Shown in pieces: positions 44,701-53,744 of a stretch of 64,000 bases of DNA. Below the pieces are notes generated by a model. That model did not search any database. It was not told the origin of the DNA and saw nothing but the letters and a program-made list of their open reading frames with translations. This stretch comes from Clostridiales bacterium (GTDB taxonomy: Bacteria; Bacillota; Clostridia; Christensenellales; Pumilibacteraceae), in the NCBI GenBank assembly GCA_029055565.1, contig JAIDCZ010000026.1, forward strand, positions 1-64,000, written 5' to 3'. Numbering within the stretch: position 1 is the first letter of the stretch; every line of letters begins with the position of its first letter. Made by a program: the position numbers and the translations under genes.

Positions 44701-47700
44701 TTAGAGTAAACGTAAAGGATACGCACGCGGCCAGCGCAGTGCCCATCAGCATTTGCGTCAAGGTGGAAAACCGCGCCGTGGCACACCGCCAAGATCCCCA
44801 TCCGTCGGAAGGCGTGCCCGCGCACAAGATTAACGCTATCGAGGGCGACGGTAAAACCACGCCGTTCGGCGCGTATACCGAAAACGCCAGCCTTGGCGGC
44901 GCTAAGGTGGTCAACTACACTATCGAGGTAAACGACGAAGTTCAAATCACTCCGTACGACTACGCATACGACCTTGATATCGACCCCGGCTCCGACAAGA
45001 TTAACGCAAGCGAGTACAACTCCAACCCGCTTAACGCCGGCTTCGGCACGCTTGCTTCCGGCACCATACTTAAAAACTACAGCATTGCGCACACTACCGC
45101 GCCCGCCACTAATCCGGCTACGCAAAAGACCAAAACCAACGTGCAAGCGCAAAAGTTGGACTTTGCCAACCGCGCCGCTATAGAAGCGTACGACGCGCAG
45201 TACGGCAACTACGTGCACATCAGCGTGGAGGACTACAGCATAGTCAAGAACGCCAACGGCACCTCTACTTCCTACGCTATTCCCGCAATCAAGATTACCG
45301 GTGTGTCGCGTACCACCTCGGCCATAGTTCAGATACACTTCAGCATTACCGACGGCGTAAACACCGTTGACTGCTCGTTTACCGTAACCGTGCTTAACGC
45401 CGCGCCTACGCTCAACCCCGATCTCAACGATTACTACAATCTTGCGGCATTCGCTGTGGTTTCCGGTACTACCATCGTTACGCCCAACGTAAAGGACTTT
45501 ACCGCTGCCGAAATTTCCTACGACAAGGACGGCGATATTCCCACGTTCGATTCCGAAAGCGTTAGTATCGTCGCTAAGGACGGCAACGCGTATTACTCGC
45601 AGTTGTACTACGAGGATGGCAAATATCACGGCTACGATCCCGAAAATCCCAACGGCAAGACGCCTACCGTAAATCTTGCCGAGTACGTGGGCATAACCGT
45701 AACCAAGGGCGCCGGCGGCGCCGACGTTCTGCGCCTTACCGGCTTGTCGTCAACCGAGCTGTTCAATCTGCCTATCTACGCAGAGTTCACCGTGCGCGAC
45801 GGCTACAGAGCGCAACCGAAATCCGCTACGTTGCACTTGCTTATAAACGTAATCAACACCACGCCTATATTCGTAGGCGACGGCTTGCTCAAAACCGAGG
45901 CTTCCCAGCAGTCGCCGGAGAAGTATCAATGGCTTATCGGCTACGAGGTCAGCTCGGAAATCGCTCAGCGCCGTTATCTGTTCAACAGCAGAGAGCTGTA
46001 CGACGGCTCGTTGAAAGAGGCCAACGGCACGCCTATATCCATACAAGAATCTAACAAGGTGTACTTGTTTGACGATTACGACGCCAAGCAGAACGTTATA
46101 CTCAACCCTTACGAAATGCTTCCGACCGGCTCCGATGCCGAAATTCGTGCGTACCGCGACAGCTTGGTAAGTACGTTTGAAACGCGCGTATACAACGCCG
46201 ACAGATCGGAAATAGTCGACTATACCGAGGTTACCGCAACCGACTTTACTCAAGACGCGTACAAACACGCGGCAGTGTTGTACACGCCTATGTACATCGA
46301 TTCGGCGGGCGACAACGCGTATATCAACGTTAGAATCAGATTCTTCAGAAAAGAAGGTGATAGAGACTTCAGAGAAGTCGGCGAAAATACCGATATCAAA
46401 GATTGCGAATACTGGGCGATAGAGATACAAGACACCCACGAGCAAGGCACGCGCCGCGAAATTCAGTTCGCTTTGTCGGTTAAGGATAGCCACCATGGCA
46501 AAAATCTTTATGTCGAACCGGACAAAAAAGTCGTAAACACCAACGCCAACGTTTCCGAGCGTAAACTGCTCAACTTCTTCTACAACTACAGACAACCTGG
46601 CATTCTTGCAATGCACACCTACTACCGCACCGACGGTAACGCCGAATCCAAGGTGCTCGTACAAGAAGCGGTAGACGGTAAGCCGGCACGCTACTTGGTT
46701 GACCAAAGCGTAATTACCAGTGATGACTTTGACGCAAGCGAAAAGGTAGTGCGCGAGGGCCAAACCAAGTCTACGGCCGAGATCTATACCAATAGCAAAG
46801 ACCCCGTAGAAAGACAGAACATTTTGGGCACCGTCAAGTTTAGAGACGACTTTAAGTACAAGTACTTCGAGCGCACTTACGAAACTGATGAAAACGGCGC
46901 TACCGCTACGTACCTTACTTCCAAGCGCTATGCGGTGGGGCAGACCCAGTTCTACTATTCGCCCATAGTCGTTACTACCGGTATCGGCACGCTTAACGTG
47001 CCTATGAGCTACATAGCTCTGCCTAAGGGCGCCGGCGAGGATACCGATACGGGCACGCACGTTACGTTTGCAAACGTCGGTAACAGTATAAGCGGTGGCA
47101 ACGTATTGCTGGATAAGGATTACGCAAGCTGGAATAGCACTCAGCTTAGTAATATTTACAAAAACATCAAGCTTTCCGACGGCGTGAATACGTACGATAT
47201 TGACAACAATCCGTACATCACGCTCAGATATATAGCAAAGACCGATACCAACAACTTGTCTTTTGCGGCGGATTACACCAATACTACAAGATTCCACCTT
47301 ACTTCCGCCGAAGGTAGTCCGGTTCCTTTCGAAAATGCCAATTACCGCGAGGATAAGTACGGCTTTGCAATCACCAAAAAGCTTGGCGGTCGTCGCGCAA
47401 CCGGTATGCTCAAGCTTACCTTTGCGCTCAAAACGATTGACAACCAAACCGAGGGCAAGGTCGAATACGTTGACGTTGAGGTCAACTTGCTCGACTACGC
47501 GCCGAGGGTAACCTACTGGAACTATGCCACCAATCAAGGCGGTGAGGCGGGCGACGGCAAGTACGTGGAACCTCGCGTCATGATGACTATCGGCAACACC
47601 GGCAGCGCAACGGATACGACCACCAACTACGTTTCCACTATGTCGCTTGTCAGCAGATACGAGGAGAGCGATCCTCCCAAATCTCCGGCTACCGACAGAG

Positions 47701-50700
47701 GCAACAAGGGCGTTATCTTGTACAACGACCCCGACTTCGAGGACACGATGCGGTTCTATTTGCCGTCTGCTACCGGCACTATGACCAGAGAGGAAATAGC
47801 GCACTTCCTTCAATCGGACGGTTCTACTGCTATTGCGCAGTACTATAATACCGATACCGATCACATTAAGGAAAACGGCGGCGAGGGTTACGTAGATCCT
47901 TATACTTACGAACCCAACCCTAATTTCGACTTGTTCTTTGACGTTTCGCCGGCCTCCGGCTCGACCGAAACCTTGCAGTTTATACCCAAGGCAAAGACCC
48001 AGCCTAAGTTGCCGACAAACGGCGATATAGACGAGTACTGCCGCAAGTACAATTTGATCAAGGAAACGATCGATTCTCAAGGCAACTATAGGGTATACTA
48101 TCCGTTCCGCGTTCTTTTCTACGACGAATACAGAGGCTCGGCCTTTACCGACGGCTTCGTGTTTGGCGCGACGATAAGAGTTTACATCGACAACGATGCA
48201 ATCAAGGCCAATACGACCGCGATGGATAAGGATAACGCCGGTAGATTCGTTTACTTCAACAGTTCCAACACCGGCTTGGCCGCAGAATTTAGGAACAAAA
48301 ATATCCATAAGTATACCATCAATCTGTCCACCAGCTCTACCTACTACGTAGACGTAACTTCGTTGTTGAATGACGACGATATCGTTCTTGACGGCACCAG
48401 CTACGCTACGCAGCAAGACGAAGCTTGGACCAAGTTGACTGCCGACGAGCAGTGCAGAAAAGACTATCTCGTAATGCCTATCCGCGACGGAGTTACTCCC
48501 GCGGCCGTGCAATACGAGGATATTACCAGAATCCTTTACAACACCGCGAGCCATCCGGTTTCCGAGGAACTGCCGTTCGATATATACGTAGGCGGCACTA
48601 ACTACGGTACGGAAAACAACTACAGCGGTTTGTCGCGCTCCACGCTTATATTCAAAGCCAAGTGCGCGTACAACGAAACGCGTTCGCTCGGCCTTACGTT
48701 CAAGGATTCCAACGGCACGCAAGTGCAACTCGTATTCGATTGCGTATACAGCAACGAGGTACCCACCGCCAACGCGGCTACCTTCGGCGCTACCAACGTG
48801 ATAGACGTTTCCATGAAGACCGGCGAAAAGTTCTATCTGTACGCGTCCGACTCCAAACTGTTCTCGCAAGACGCAAAGAGCGGCTTCGTGTCCTACAAGG
48901 AGCTTGTAACCGACGGTCGCTACACCTTCCCGTACGCTTCGTCCGGTACGCAACCGGCACAGCAATCGGCGGAGGAAATGGCGTCCACCTTTAAGTTCTT
49001 TACTTCCACTTACGGCAGTGAAGTGCACACCGGCGACAGCCTTATACTCGGCACCGACGACGCGCCCACTACGCTCCGCATTATCAAGGCTGAAATACCC
49101 AACGGCGTAGGCACTCGCTTGACTGCTAACAAGGAATTGCTGGTCAAGACCGAAAACTACGGCAACGGCCGTCAAGACGGTTGGTTGCGCGTGGCCGTTT
49201 CCGCGGCGGGCGTCGTTAATACGCAAGTTACAATCACGTTGCAAGACGGCAAGGGCAAAACCGTAGAAGTAATGGTACGCGTAAACGTTATTTCCACTGC
49301 GCCTACCGCCAAGACCACCGGCTTGCCCGCGGGCGTTACGCTCGAAAATGACGGCGACTACGCTATATCACTTGCATACGGCGAGTCCAAGGACATTTAC
49401 CTCAGTCAGCTTATGAGCGATAGGGACAGCGGCGACGTTAACTCGCTTTCCGTGTATTCCGACATCACCGGCAACATGTTCAGCATCGCCAACCCCGATC
49501 AAGAAAAAGCCGTCGTTTCCGCGGCCGAAACTTCGGACAGAAGCGGAAGCAAACAAGTAACCATTACGGCTACCGATTTTATCAACAAGCAAGGCGACAA
49601 CAGCGCTACGGTCAGCTTCCGCGTTAAGGACGCTCACGGCGCAGTATCCGACGTAGTCAATATCAAGGTCAGAATCGCGCCCGCCGAGGTTACCACTGTA
49701 GTGGCTGCCAACAGCTCGCTTGCGATCAACGTAATGAGTTACGCGCAGTATATCGACTCCGACGTCAACAAGGGCGAGCCGCAAGAGGTCGTTATAGTCG
49801 AAAATACCGGCGCCAAGCTGTTTAAGGATACGGACGTAACGGCACCTTCGGCCGCTTACACCGTGGACGTATACGTTCTGCTCAGAGAAACCGAATCGGG
49901 TGCTATGAATACCACTACGTATTCGCCCGGCAACAGCATTGCGCTTTACAGCCGCAACGGTGCTAACGAAACCTTCTACAACACCACGCCCGAAGCGCGC
50001 TACGTGCGTAAGTTCTTCGACATTACGGCGTCCGAGGACGGCAAGTCGTTGCTGTTCGTGCCCACCGCGGCTACGCTTCGTTCGGGTACCAGAGTTTCCT
50101 CCATCCCGCTGTACGTAATAGTCAAAAAGCTTTACGACGACGGCAACACCATGGCCGGCAAGGGTTCCCAAATCGACGTGACGGTAGCCAACTCCAAACT
50201 TACCGCTACCGAAAACTCGTCGCTCAACAACGGCTATCCGTTGGTCAAAAACACCACCGATCTCCGTGATTCCGAGTTCCTCAGCTTTACTGGTTCCAAG
50301 GGCGATTCGCTTACGTGGAAGCTGTACAACTTGGAAAACATGTATCAAGGTCTGTACTACGACTACGATATGATCAACATGGCGGGTGATTCCGACGGAA
50401 AGGAAGCTATTAAGTACATCGACTACTCGTACACTGTAGCTAACGAAATGGGCAACCTTGCCACGCGCGACCCCGTGCTCAGCGTTGAGTGCAACGGCGT
50501 AGGCGACAAGCAAGAGCTTACCATCACCATTTTGCGTAACGTTACTACCGGTCAGCCTCCGGCTAACGGTATTCCCAACAAGTCTACGCAGATAGAAGTT
50601 TCCATCTACGCGGTCGACGCCGTCAACAACGTTGCGGGCGTAACCAAAAACGATAGAGACAGAGTTACCGTAACCAAGATTTTGGTCAACGTTTGCAACG

Positions 50701-52838
50701 ATAAGCCCGAAATTGCGCAGACCGGCAAGGTAAGCATTTGTCCGTTCTGCGGCAAGGGCGATAACGTTCGTCAAAACACCCCGCGCACCGCGCTGTGCAG
50801 CACTTGCAACAAGTCGTTCAAGAGTCTCGATCCCGAGCAGCTCGGCTACACGCTGTCGCTCAGCCAAGAGGCGGGCTACGTAATGAACGTTACGCTTGCG
50901 CAAACGGATAAACCGCTCAACGTAAGCTTGGCCGACATTATTGACGACGCGGATATCGATATGGACGCTTACGTCATGCTTCCCACCGGCGGCAACACCA
51001 GCCTTATGGGTAGTGACGGCAGCACCTTGGCTTCGATACGCGCCGGCGATGAAACTGCGTTCCGAGTATCGTATCCTACGGGTACCAACAAGTACGACGT
51101 TTCCACGCAGACCGGCATTACCTTTACTTGCGTTTCCACTACTCGTGGCGCGGTTGCCGTGTGCACGGTCAAGTTCCGCGACTCGTATATAGGTTCGGAA
51201 ACGAGCGTGCTTACCATTCGTCTTACCGTCGGTAACATCGCTCCCACGCTTAAGCAAGGCGTTAAGACCAACCTTACCGTTATGGGTATCGGTCCTACCG
51301 CCACCGAGCAAGAGCTTGCCGCGGGCATAGTCGTATTCAATATCCTCGACTATATTACCGACGCCAACGGCGATAACTTCATTCCGGAAATAGACGAAAA
51401 CGGCGAATGCAGTCGCACTCCCACTTACACCTATATCGACGACATCACCGTCTATACTACCGACGACGACGTCAAGGCTAACCAACCGGATATTTACGGT
51501 CCCAGCTTTATGGCCGAGTCCACAGACGAAAACGACAATACCGTTTTGGCGCCCACCACCGATACCGCGTGTATGGTAAACTGGGTAGACGGCGACGCCG
51601 CGCACCAGAAGTTCCTTATTCAGCCGTTGAGCGGCATTTACGGCACGCAAAAGGTCACGTTCAGAATAATGGACAAAGGCTACGAACATGGTCTTATGGC
51701 CAATATTACGGACGGTTTGGAGCTTAGGGTTACCTTCACCATAACGATTGCCAATCCGCTTGACGACGTTGAAGAAGTTCTGCCTTCCAAGCCCATGGTA
51801 TTCGGCGTAACGCGCACCATACTTGCCCAAGACCTTTTGGGCGAGGACAATGCCAGAGGTTACGACATTGCCGATATTCAAGAGATGGACGGCAACAGCT
51901 ACCTCAAGATAGTTAAGCCCGAGGACGATCCCTCCGGCAACTGGCGTATCTACGCGTCGGTCGAAAACATCAACACCCGCGTTAAGGTTACGTTCACCAC
52001 CGGCGACGTTACGCGCGAGCGCATACTGCCCATCAACGTAGTTGCCAACAACAAGCCGCAGCTCAAAAACGGCAACGATACCTACCGCTACACCGTAAGC
52101 ATGCTCGACACTAAGGAAAAGGGCAATCTTACCATCAAGATTAAACCTACCGACTGGTTCGAGGATATCGACCCCGAGGACGTTATGACGTTTATCTCGC
52201 CGGTTTCGTCCTCGCAAACAGTCAAGGTTGAGGCTATTCGCGCATTCGCTAGCTCCGATGAGGGCGGTCAGCCGTATATTCTGCTCAAGTTCCTTCGTCG
52301 CGGCCAGTCGGTGATTACCGTCAACCTCGTCGACCTTTCGGGCAGAAGCTACTCCTACAACATCAAGGTCGAATGTACGGACGCTCCCGAGCTGTCGTGG
52401 TGGGATAACTTCGTATCGCTTATCGAAGCCAACTGGCTGTGGTTCTGGATTATAGTCGCCGCCGCGCTGTTGCTGATAATACTGCTGATCGTAATAATAG
52501 TAGTAGTTGTCAAAAAGCGCAAGATGCGCAGAGAAATCGAGGCGTTGCTCGAATCCGAAACCGAGCTTGAGCAAGAGATGATGCGTCTGTCCGGCGGTGG
52601 CATGGGTTATCAGTCGTTTGGCTATCTGCCGCCCACGCCGCAAGGCATGGTCAACCCCGGCATGATGCTTGGTGGCGGTGCAACGGCACCTCAGCAAAAC
52701 AGCTTGCAGCTCAACGCGGGCACGGGCGCTCCACCTCCGCAGCAGCCGACTGTAAACAATATACCGACGGGCGCGGCACCTAACGCAAGGCCGCAAACCC
52801 CGCCGAGTAACGACGGATTCGATCCCGACAACTTCTAA
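41736..52838 (+). CDS. Giant (3700-residue) surface protein
   Basis: An N-terminal basic stretch and signal helix (RRVLLLLATVITALAVAVTCAL) is followed by a short lead and a glycine-rich domain at about residues 95-305, beginning TWKFELWGARGGYSG and containing GGGGGNTTT and GGGGGGYYGG, like the GlyRich/ALK-type domain found in bacterial surface proteins. About 3200 residues of repeated beta-sandwich, cadherin/Ig-like units follow (recurring SFTVTVTNQ, CSFTVTVLNAAP, VMVRVNVISTAP, RLTVGNIAPTL). A zinc-ribbon-like insert has Cys3002, 3005, 3021 and 3024. Near the end come a membrane helix (about 3567-3592), a basic stop KKRKMRRE and a cytoplasmic Gly/Pro/Gln-rich tail of about 105 residues. I chose the ATG at 41736 because GAGAGGTAG precedes it; the upstream in-frame region overlaps the operator site. 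Likely a cell-surface stalk or adhesin (inference). Confidence 0.85.
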   Translation: MNNHTSKNRIGRRVLLLLATVITALAVAVTCALTLDTSKKVSVDRVDSTEASTSAFQNYTNISNVQTYINNGTFTNGNYIDFTFVNNSYRTITLPRGTWKFELWGARGGYSGSTSANTGTANGGYGGYVSAQIALTATSTTYYIYLGGTGAGGTGSIDRDTSWKYGGYNGGGNGIGSAGSGGGGATDVRTTAGTATTASSYNTRVLVAAGGGGGNTTTYTQVHSNGGIYKGANADSSRHSSSYPNDEGGGGGGYYGGAVRHGDDPRSSYSGSNYVGSGFTSLANNLGNSGASGNGRARITAVSINQAPVNQGYNFPTAKVRCGSGAGISIAASTLAKDNDYANISGGNINNVYFTAGTSSNYDTAPSDNNGLYLNSACTTNASSYLTYTWTGGSATARTTLNITAIKKLPRAGVDGQADGKFTLYTKVRDNFGTNTSRGVGVASFTVTVTNQNLTVKGASNVANKYKFGSSNYYTNQHRIDNNFAASYTDGKIFNPAGTGKTTIFIPKPISPTETAGITLNATEFFADADTAYDNVAFKSYSVVSAYASGSGISYVNASAYYTVTLNANSAYATGLYPSLTIKPTGTRPNGSPYVVLQLTAQSSEAASKAQVGNTVNTVYLVFQISNTRPYFGSTQALATKLTEPLVTVNPGATARLNLKNFVYDMDDGSNLRATFAQGANDLKVPTNEYIQVDTSNTVINLAANSQYYSNLTNSTYKGNNRPASNSNTTGEGSVATHFNKASVAANGSNAASTANVTYRYVDSQTIEFTGRAATQNQYRDTNGNRATRLGDFYVMVRVIDPSDPTDAGIWFPIAIKVNSNAPKEPSTFANVTLGFDNTGAGNYAILTPISYVNSAGVLQGIGKTSKDLDNNNHAIPFAQDADGFMYAQNSNGTNDSVQIERARALNDFAFIFGGDSAILDNDANGTGTFFSVQRVTLYAARSVFKMIPDSALGSYGITPNVDNQPNLCSFDGLRITALRSTNGEYFQFRVNVKDTHAASAVPISICVKVENRAVAHRQDPHPSEGVPAHKINAIEGDGKTTPFGAYTENASLGGAKVVNYTIEVNDEVQITPYDYAYDLDIDPGSDKINASEYNSNPLNAGFGTLASGTILKNYSIAHTTAPATNPATQKTKTNVQAQKLDFANRAAIEAYDAQYGNYVHISVEDYSIVKNANGTSTSYAIPAIKITGVSRTTSAIVQIHFSITDGVNTVDCSFTVTVLNAAPTLNPDLNDYYNLAAFAVVSGTTIVTPNVKDFTAAEISYDKDGDIPTFDSESVSIVAKDGNAYYSQLYYEDGKYHGYDPENPNGKTPTVNLAEYVGITVTKGAGGADVLRLTGLSSTELFNLPIYAEFTVRDGYRAQPKSATLHLLINVINTTPIFVGDGLLKTEASQQSPEKYQWLIGYEVSSEIAQRRYLFNSRELYDGSLKEANGTPISIQESNKVYLFDDYDAKQNVILNPYEMLPTGSDAEIRAYRDSLVSTFETRVYNADRSEIVDYTEVTATDFTQDAYKHAAVLYTPMYIDSAGDNAYINVRIRFFRKEGDRDFREVGENTDIKDCEYWAIEIQDTHEQGTRREIQFALSVKDSHHGKNLYVEPDKKVVNTNANVSERKLLNFFYNYRQPGILAMHTYYRTDGNAESKVLVQEAVDGKPARYLVDQSVITSDDFDASEKVVREGQTKSTAEIYTNSKDPVERQNILGTVKFRDDFKYKYFERTYETDENGATATYLTSKRYAVGQTQFYYSPIVVTTGIGTLNVPMSYIALPKGAGEDTDTGTHVTFANVGNSISGGNVLLDKDYASWNSTQLSNIYKNIKLSDGVNTYDIDNNPYITLRYIAKTDTNNLSFAADYTNTTRFHLTSAEGSPVPFENANYREDKYGFAITKKLGGRRATGMLKLTFALKTIDNQTEGKVEYVDVEVNLLDYAPRVTYWNYATNQGGEAGDGKYVEPRVMMTIGNTGSATDTTTNYVSTMSLVSRYEESDPPKSPATDRGNKGVILYNDPDFEDTMRFYLPSATGTMTREEIAHFLQSDGSTAIAQYYNTDTDHIKENGGEGYVDPYTYEPNPNFDLFFDVSPASGSTETLQFIPKAKTQPKLPTNGDIDEYCRKYNLIKETIDSQGNYRVYYPFRVLFYDEYRGSAFTDGFVFGATIRVYIDNDAIKANTTAMDKDNAGRFVYFNSSNTGLAAEFRNKNIHKYTINLSTSSTYYVDVTSLLNDDDIVLDGTSYATQQDEAWTKLTADEQCRKDYLVMPIRDGVTPAAVQYEDITRILYNTASHPVSEELPFDIYVGGTNYGTENNYSGLSRSTLIFKAKCAYNETRSLGLTFKDSNGTQVQLVFDCVYSNEVPTANAATFGATNVIDVSMKTGEKFYLYASDSKLFSQDAKSGFVSYKELVTDGRYTFPYASSGTQPAQQSAEEMASTFKFFTSTYGSEVHTGDSLILGTDDAPTTLRIIKAEIPNGVGTRLTANKELLVKTENYGNGRQDGWLRVAVSAAGVVNTQVTITLQDGKGKTVEVMVRVNVISTAPTAKTTGLPAGVTLENDGDYAISLAYGESKDIYLSQLMSDRDSGDVNSLSVYSDITGNMFSIANPDQEKAVVSAAETSDRSGSKQVTITATDFINKQGDNSATVSFRVKDAHGAVSDVVNIKVRIAPAEVTTVVAANSSLAINVMSYAQYIDSDVNKGEPQEVVIVENTGAKLFKDTDVTAPSAAYTVDVYVLLRETESGAMNTTTYSPGNSIALYSRNGANETFYNTTPEARYVRKFFDITASEDGKSLLFVPTAATLRSGTRVSSIPLYVIVKKLYDDGNTMAGKGSQIDVTVANSKLTATENSSLNNGYPLVKNTTDLRDSEFLSFTGSKGDSLTWKLYNLENMYQGLYYDYDMINMAGDSDGKEAIKYIDYSYTVANEMGNLATRDPVLSVECNGVGDKQELTITILRNVTTGQPPANGIPNKSTQIEVSIYAVDAVNNVAGVTKNDRDRVTVTKILVNVCNDKPEIAQTGKVSICPFCGKGDNVRQNTPRTALCSTCNKSFKSLDPEQLGYTLSLSQEAGYVMNVTLAQTDKPLNVSLADIIDDADIDMDAYVMLPTGGNTSLMGSDGSTLASIRAGDETAFRVSYPTGTNKYDVSTQTGITFTCVSTTRGAVAVCTVKFRDSYIGSETSVLTIRLTVGNIAPTLKQGVKTNLTVMGIGPTATEQELAAGIVVFNILDYITDANGDNFIPEIDENGECSRTPTYTYIDDITVYTTDDDVKANQPDIYGPSFMAESTDENDNTVLAPTTDTACMVNWVDGDAAHQKFLIQPLSGIYGTQKVTFRIMDKGYEHGLMANITDGLELRVTFTITIANPLDDVEEVLPSKPMVFGVTRTILAQDLLGEDNARGYDIADIQEMDGNSYLKIVKPEDDPSGNWRIYASVENINTRVKVTFTTGDVTRERILPINVVANNKPQLKNGNDTYRYTVSMLDTKEKGNLTIKIKPTDWFEDIDPEDVMTFISPVSSSQTVKVEAIRAFASSDEGGQPYILLKFLRRGQSVITVNLVDLSGRSYSYNIKVECTDAPELSWWDNFVSLIEANWLWFWIIVAAALLLIILLIVIIVVVVKKRKMRREIEALLESETELEQEMMRLSGGGMGYQSFGYLPPTPQGMVNPGMMLGGGATAPQQNSLQLNAGTGAPPPQQPTVNNIPTGAAPNARPQTPPSNDGFDPDNF

Positions 52839-52846
52839 TCCACAAT

Positions 52847-52877
52847 AAAAAAGACCCCACTACGGTGGGGTTTTTTT
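52847..52877 (+). terminator. Intrinsic terminator
   Basis: Stem ACCCCAC / GTGGGGT with loop TACG, A run before and seven T after, 16 bases beyond the giant gene. Confidence 0.93.
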
Positions 52878-53621
52878 GTTGGAAAATTCCTACTTCTTTG
52901 AAAAGAAGTAGGCAAGAAACTTTTAGTGTTGTGTGTTTGAAATGTGATTTGTTTTGCATTGCACCCAATGAATATCGAGTCGATGGAAATAGCGCAACGC
53001 CACTAATATGCAGAATGCAGAATTAAGAATGAACGTATAATTAGGAATTCGGAATTAGCGGTGGTAATAGCATAGCAACTTTGCGGCGGTTCGCCGCATT
53101 AAGGTTGAGATTCTTCGGTGGGCAAAAAACGCGCTCCGCGCTTGCTCTGAATACCTTCGGTGCTTCGTAGGACAAAAGCAGTTGTTGCAGATTCGCTTGT
53201 TTTTTGTCCTACGAAGCAAGCCCTTGGGCTTATTCCGAGGGAACCGAGGAATCTCAACCTTATTATCGTGGACGAGTAGTATTGGCCGCTAACGCGGCAT
53301 TAAGGCTGAGATTAAATAATTGTGCGTCTAGCGCCTAGACCCCTCGACTACGCTCGGGGTGATGGGTGGTATGGAGGGTGCTATTCTTATACAGAAGTGC
53401 ATTTACCAACTCCCATTATTTCGACCGAAGCGCGAAGCGCGTAGCGGAGAAATCTAGGCGAGGCCGCATTAAGGTGGAGATTACTTTGTTGCTGCGTAGG
53501 ACAAAATATAAGCAATTTATTTGTACATTTATTGCACATAAGAACGAAAGACACAATATCATGACTATAAAAACGTGTAAAATTTTCTTGCTTACTTCTT
53601 TTATCAAAAGAAGTAAGATGC
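52878..53621 (+). repeat. Longest repeat cluster in the window
   Basis: In order: the CCTACTTCTTTGAAAAGAAG hairpin element (52889-52924), AT-rich GCAGAATTAAGAATG units (about 53010-53058), a full inverted element at 53101-53262 (AAGGTTGAGATTCTTCGG ... CCGAGGAATCTCAACCTT), a partial second one at about 53283-53315, the CTCGACTACGCTCGGGGTGA / CGACCGAAGCGCGAAGCGCG pair (about 53342-53460), another partial start AAGGTGGAGATTAC (about 53470), and an inverted copy of the TACTTCTTTT hairpin (about 53581-53617). A possible reading frame of 88 residues across this cluster is not credible as a gene. Confidence 0.88.
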
Positions 53622-53650
53622 TTGACATATAAGGCAAAATTTGGTAGAAT
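53622..53650 (+). promoter_or_regulatory. Promoter of the phosphohexomutase gene
   Basis: TTGACA (53622-53627), 17-bp spacer, TAGAAT (53645-53650). It starts 5 bases after the last repeat element. Confidence 0.85.
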
Positions 53651-53690
53651 TATCTTGATGGAAACTTACCGTTAGAGCAATTTTACAGAG

Positions 53691-53724
53691 AGAAGTGTAT
53701 GTGCGTTATACATTTCTTTTTTTT
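53691..53724 (+). terminator. Attenuator-like terminator in the leader of the phosphohexomutase gene
   Basis: A 10-bp stem AGAAGTGTAT / ATACATTTCT (one G-T) with loop GTGCGTT and eight T, placed between the promoter and the gene's ribosome site. A five-codon frame (Met-Glu-Thr-Tyr-Arg-stop, 53658-53675) precedes it. The structure predicts premature termination under some condition. Confidence 0.7.
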
Positions 53725-53744
53725 AAAAAAGTGAAGGAGTTTTT

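Noticed and set aside
53366-53632. Possible 88-residue gene
   Set aside because: It runs entirely through interspersed repeat units and a hairpin element, has no ribosome site and ends inside the promoter of the next gene.
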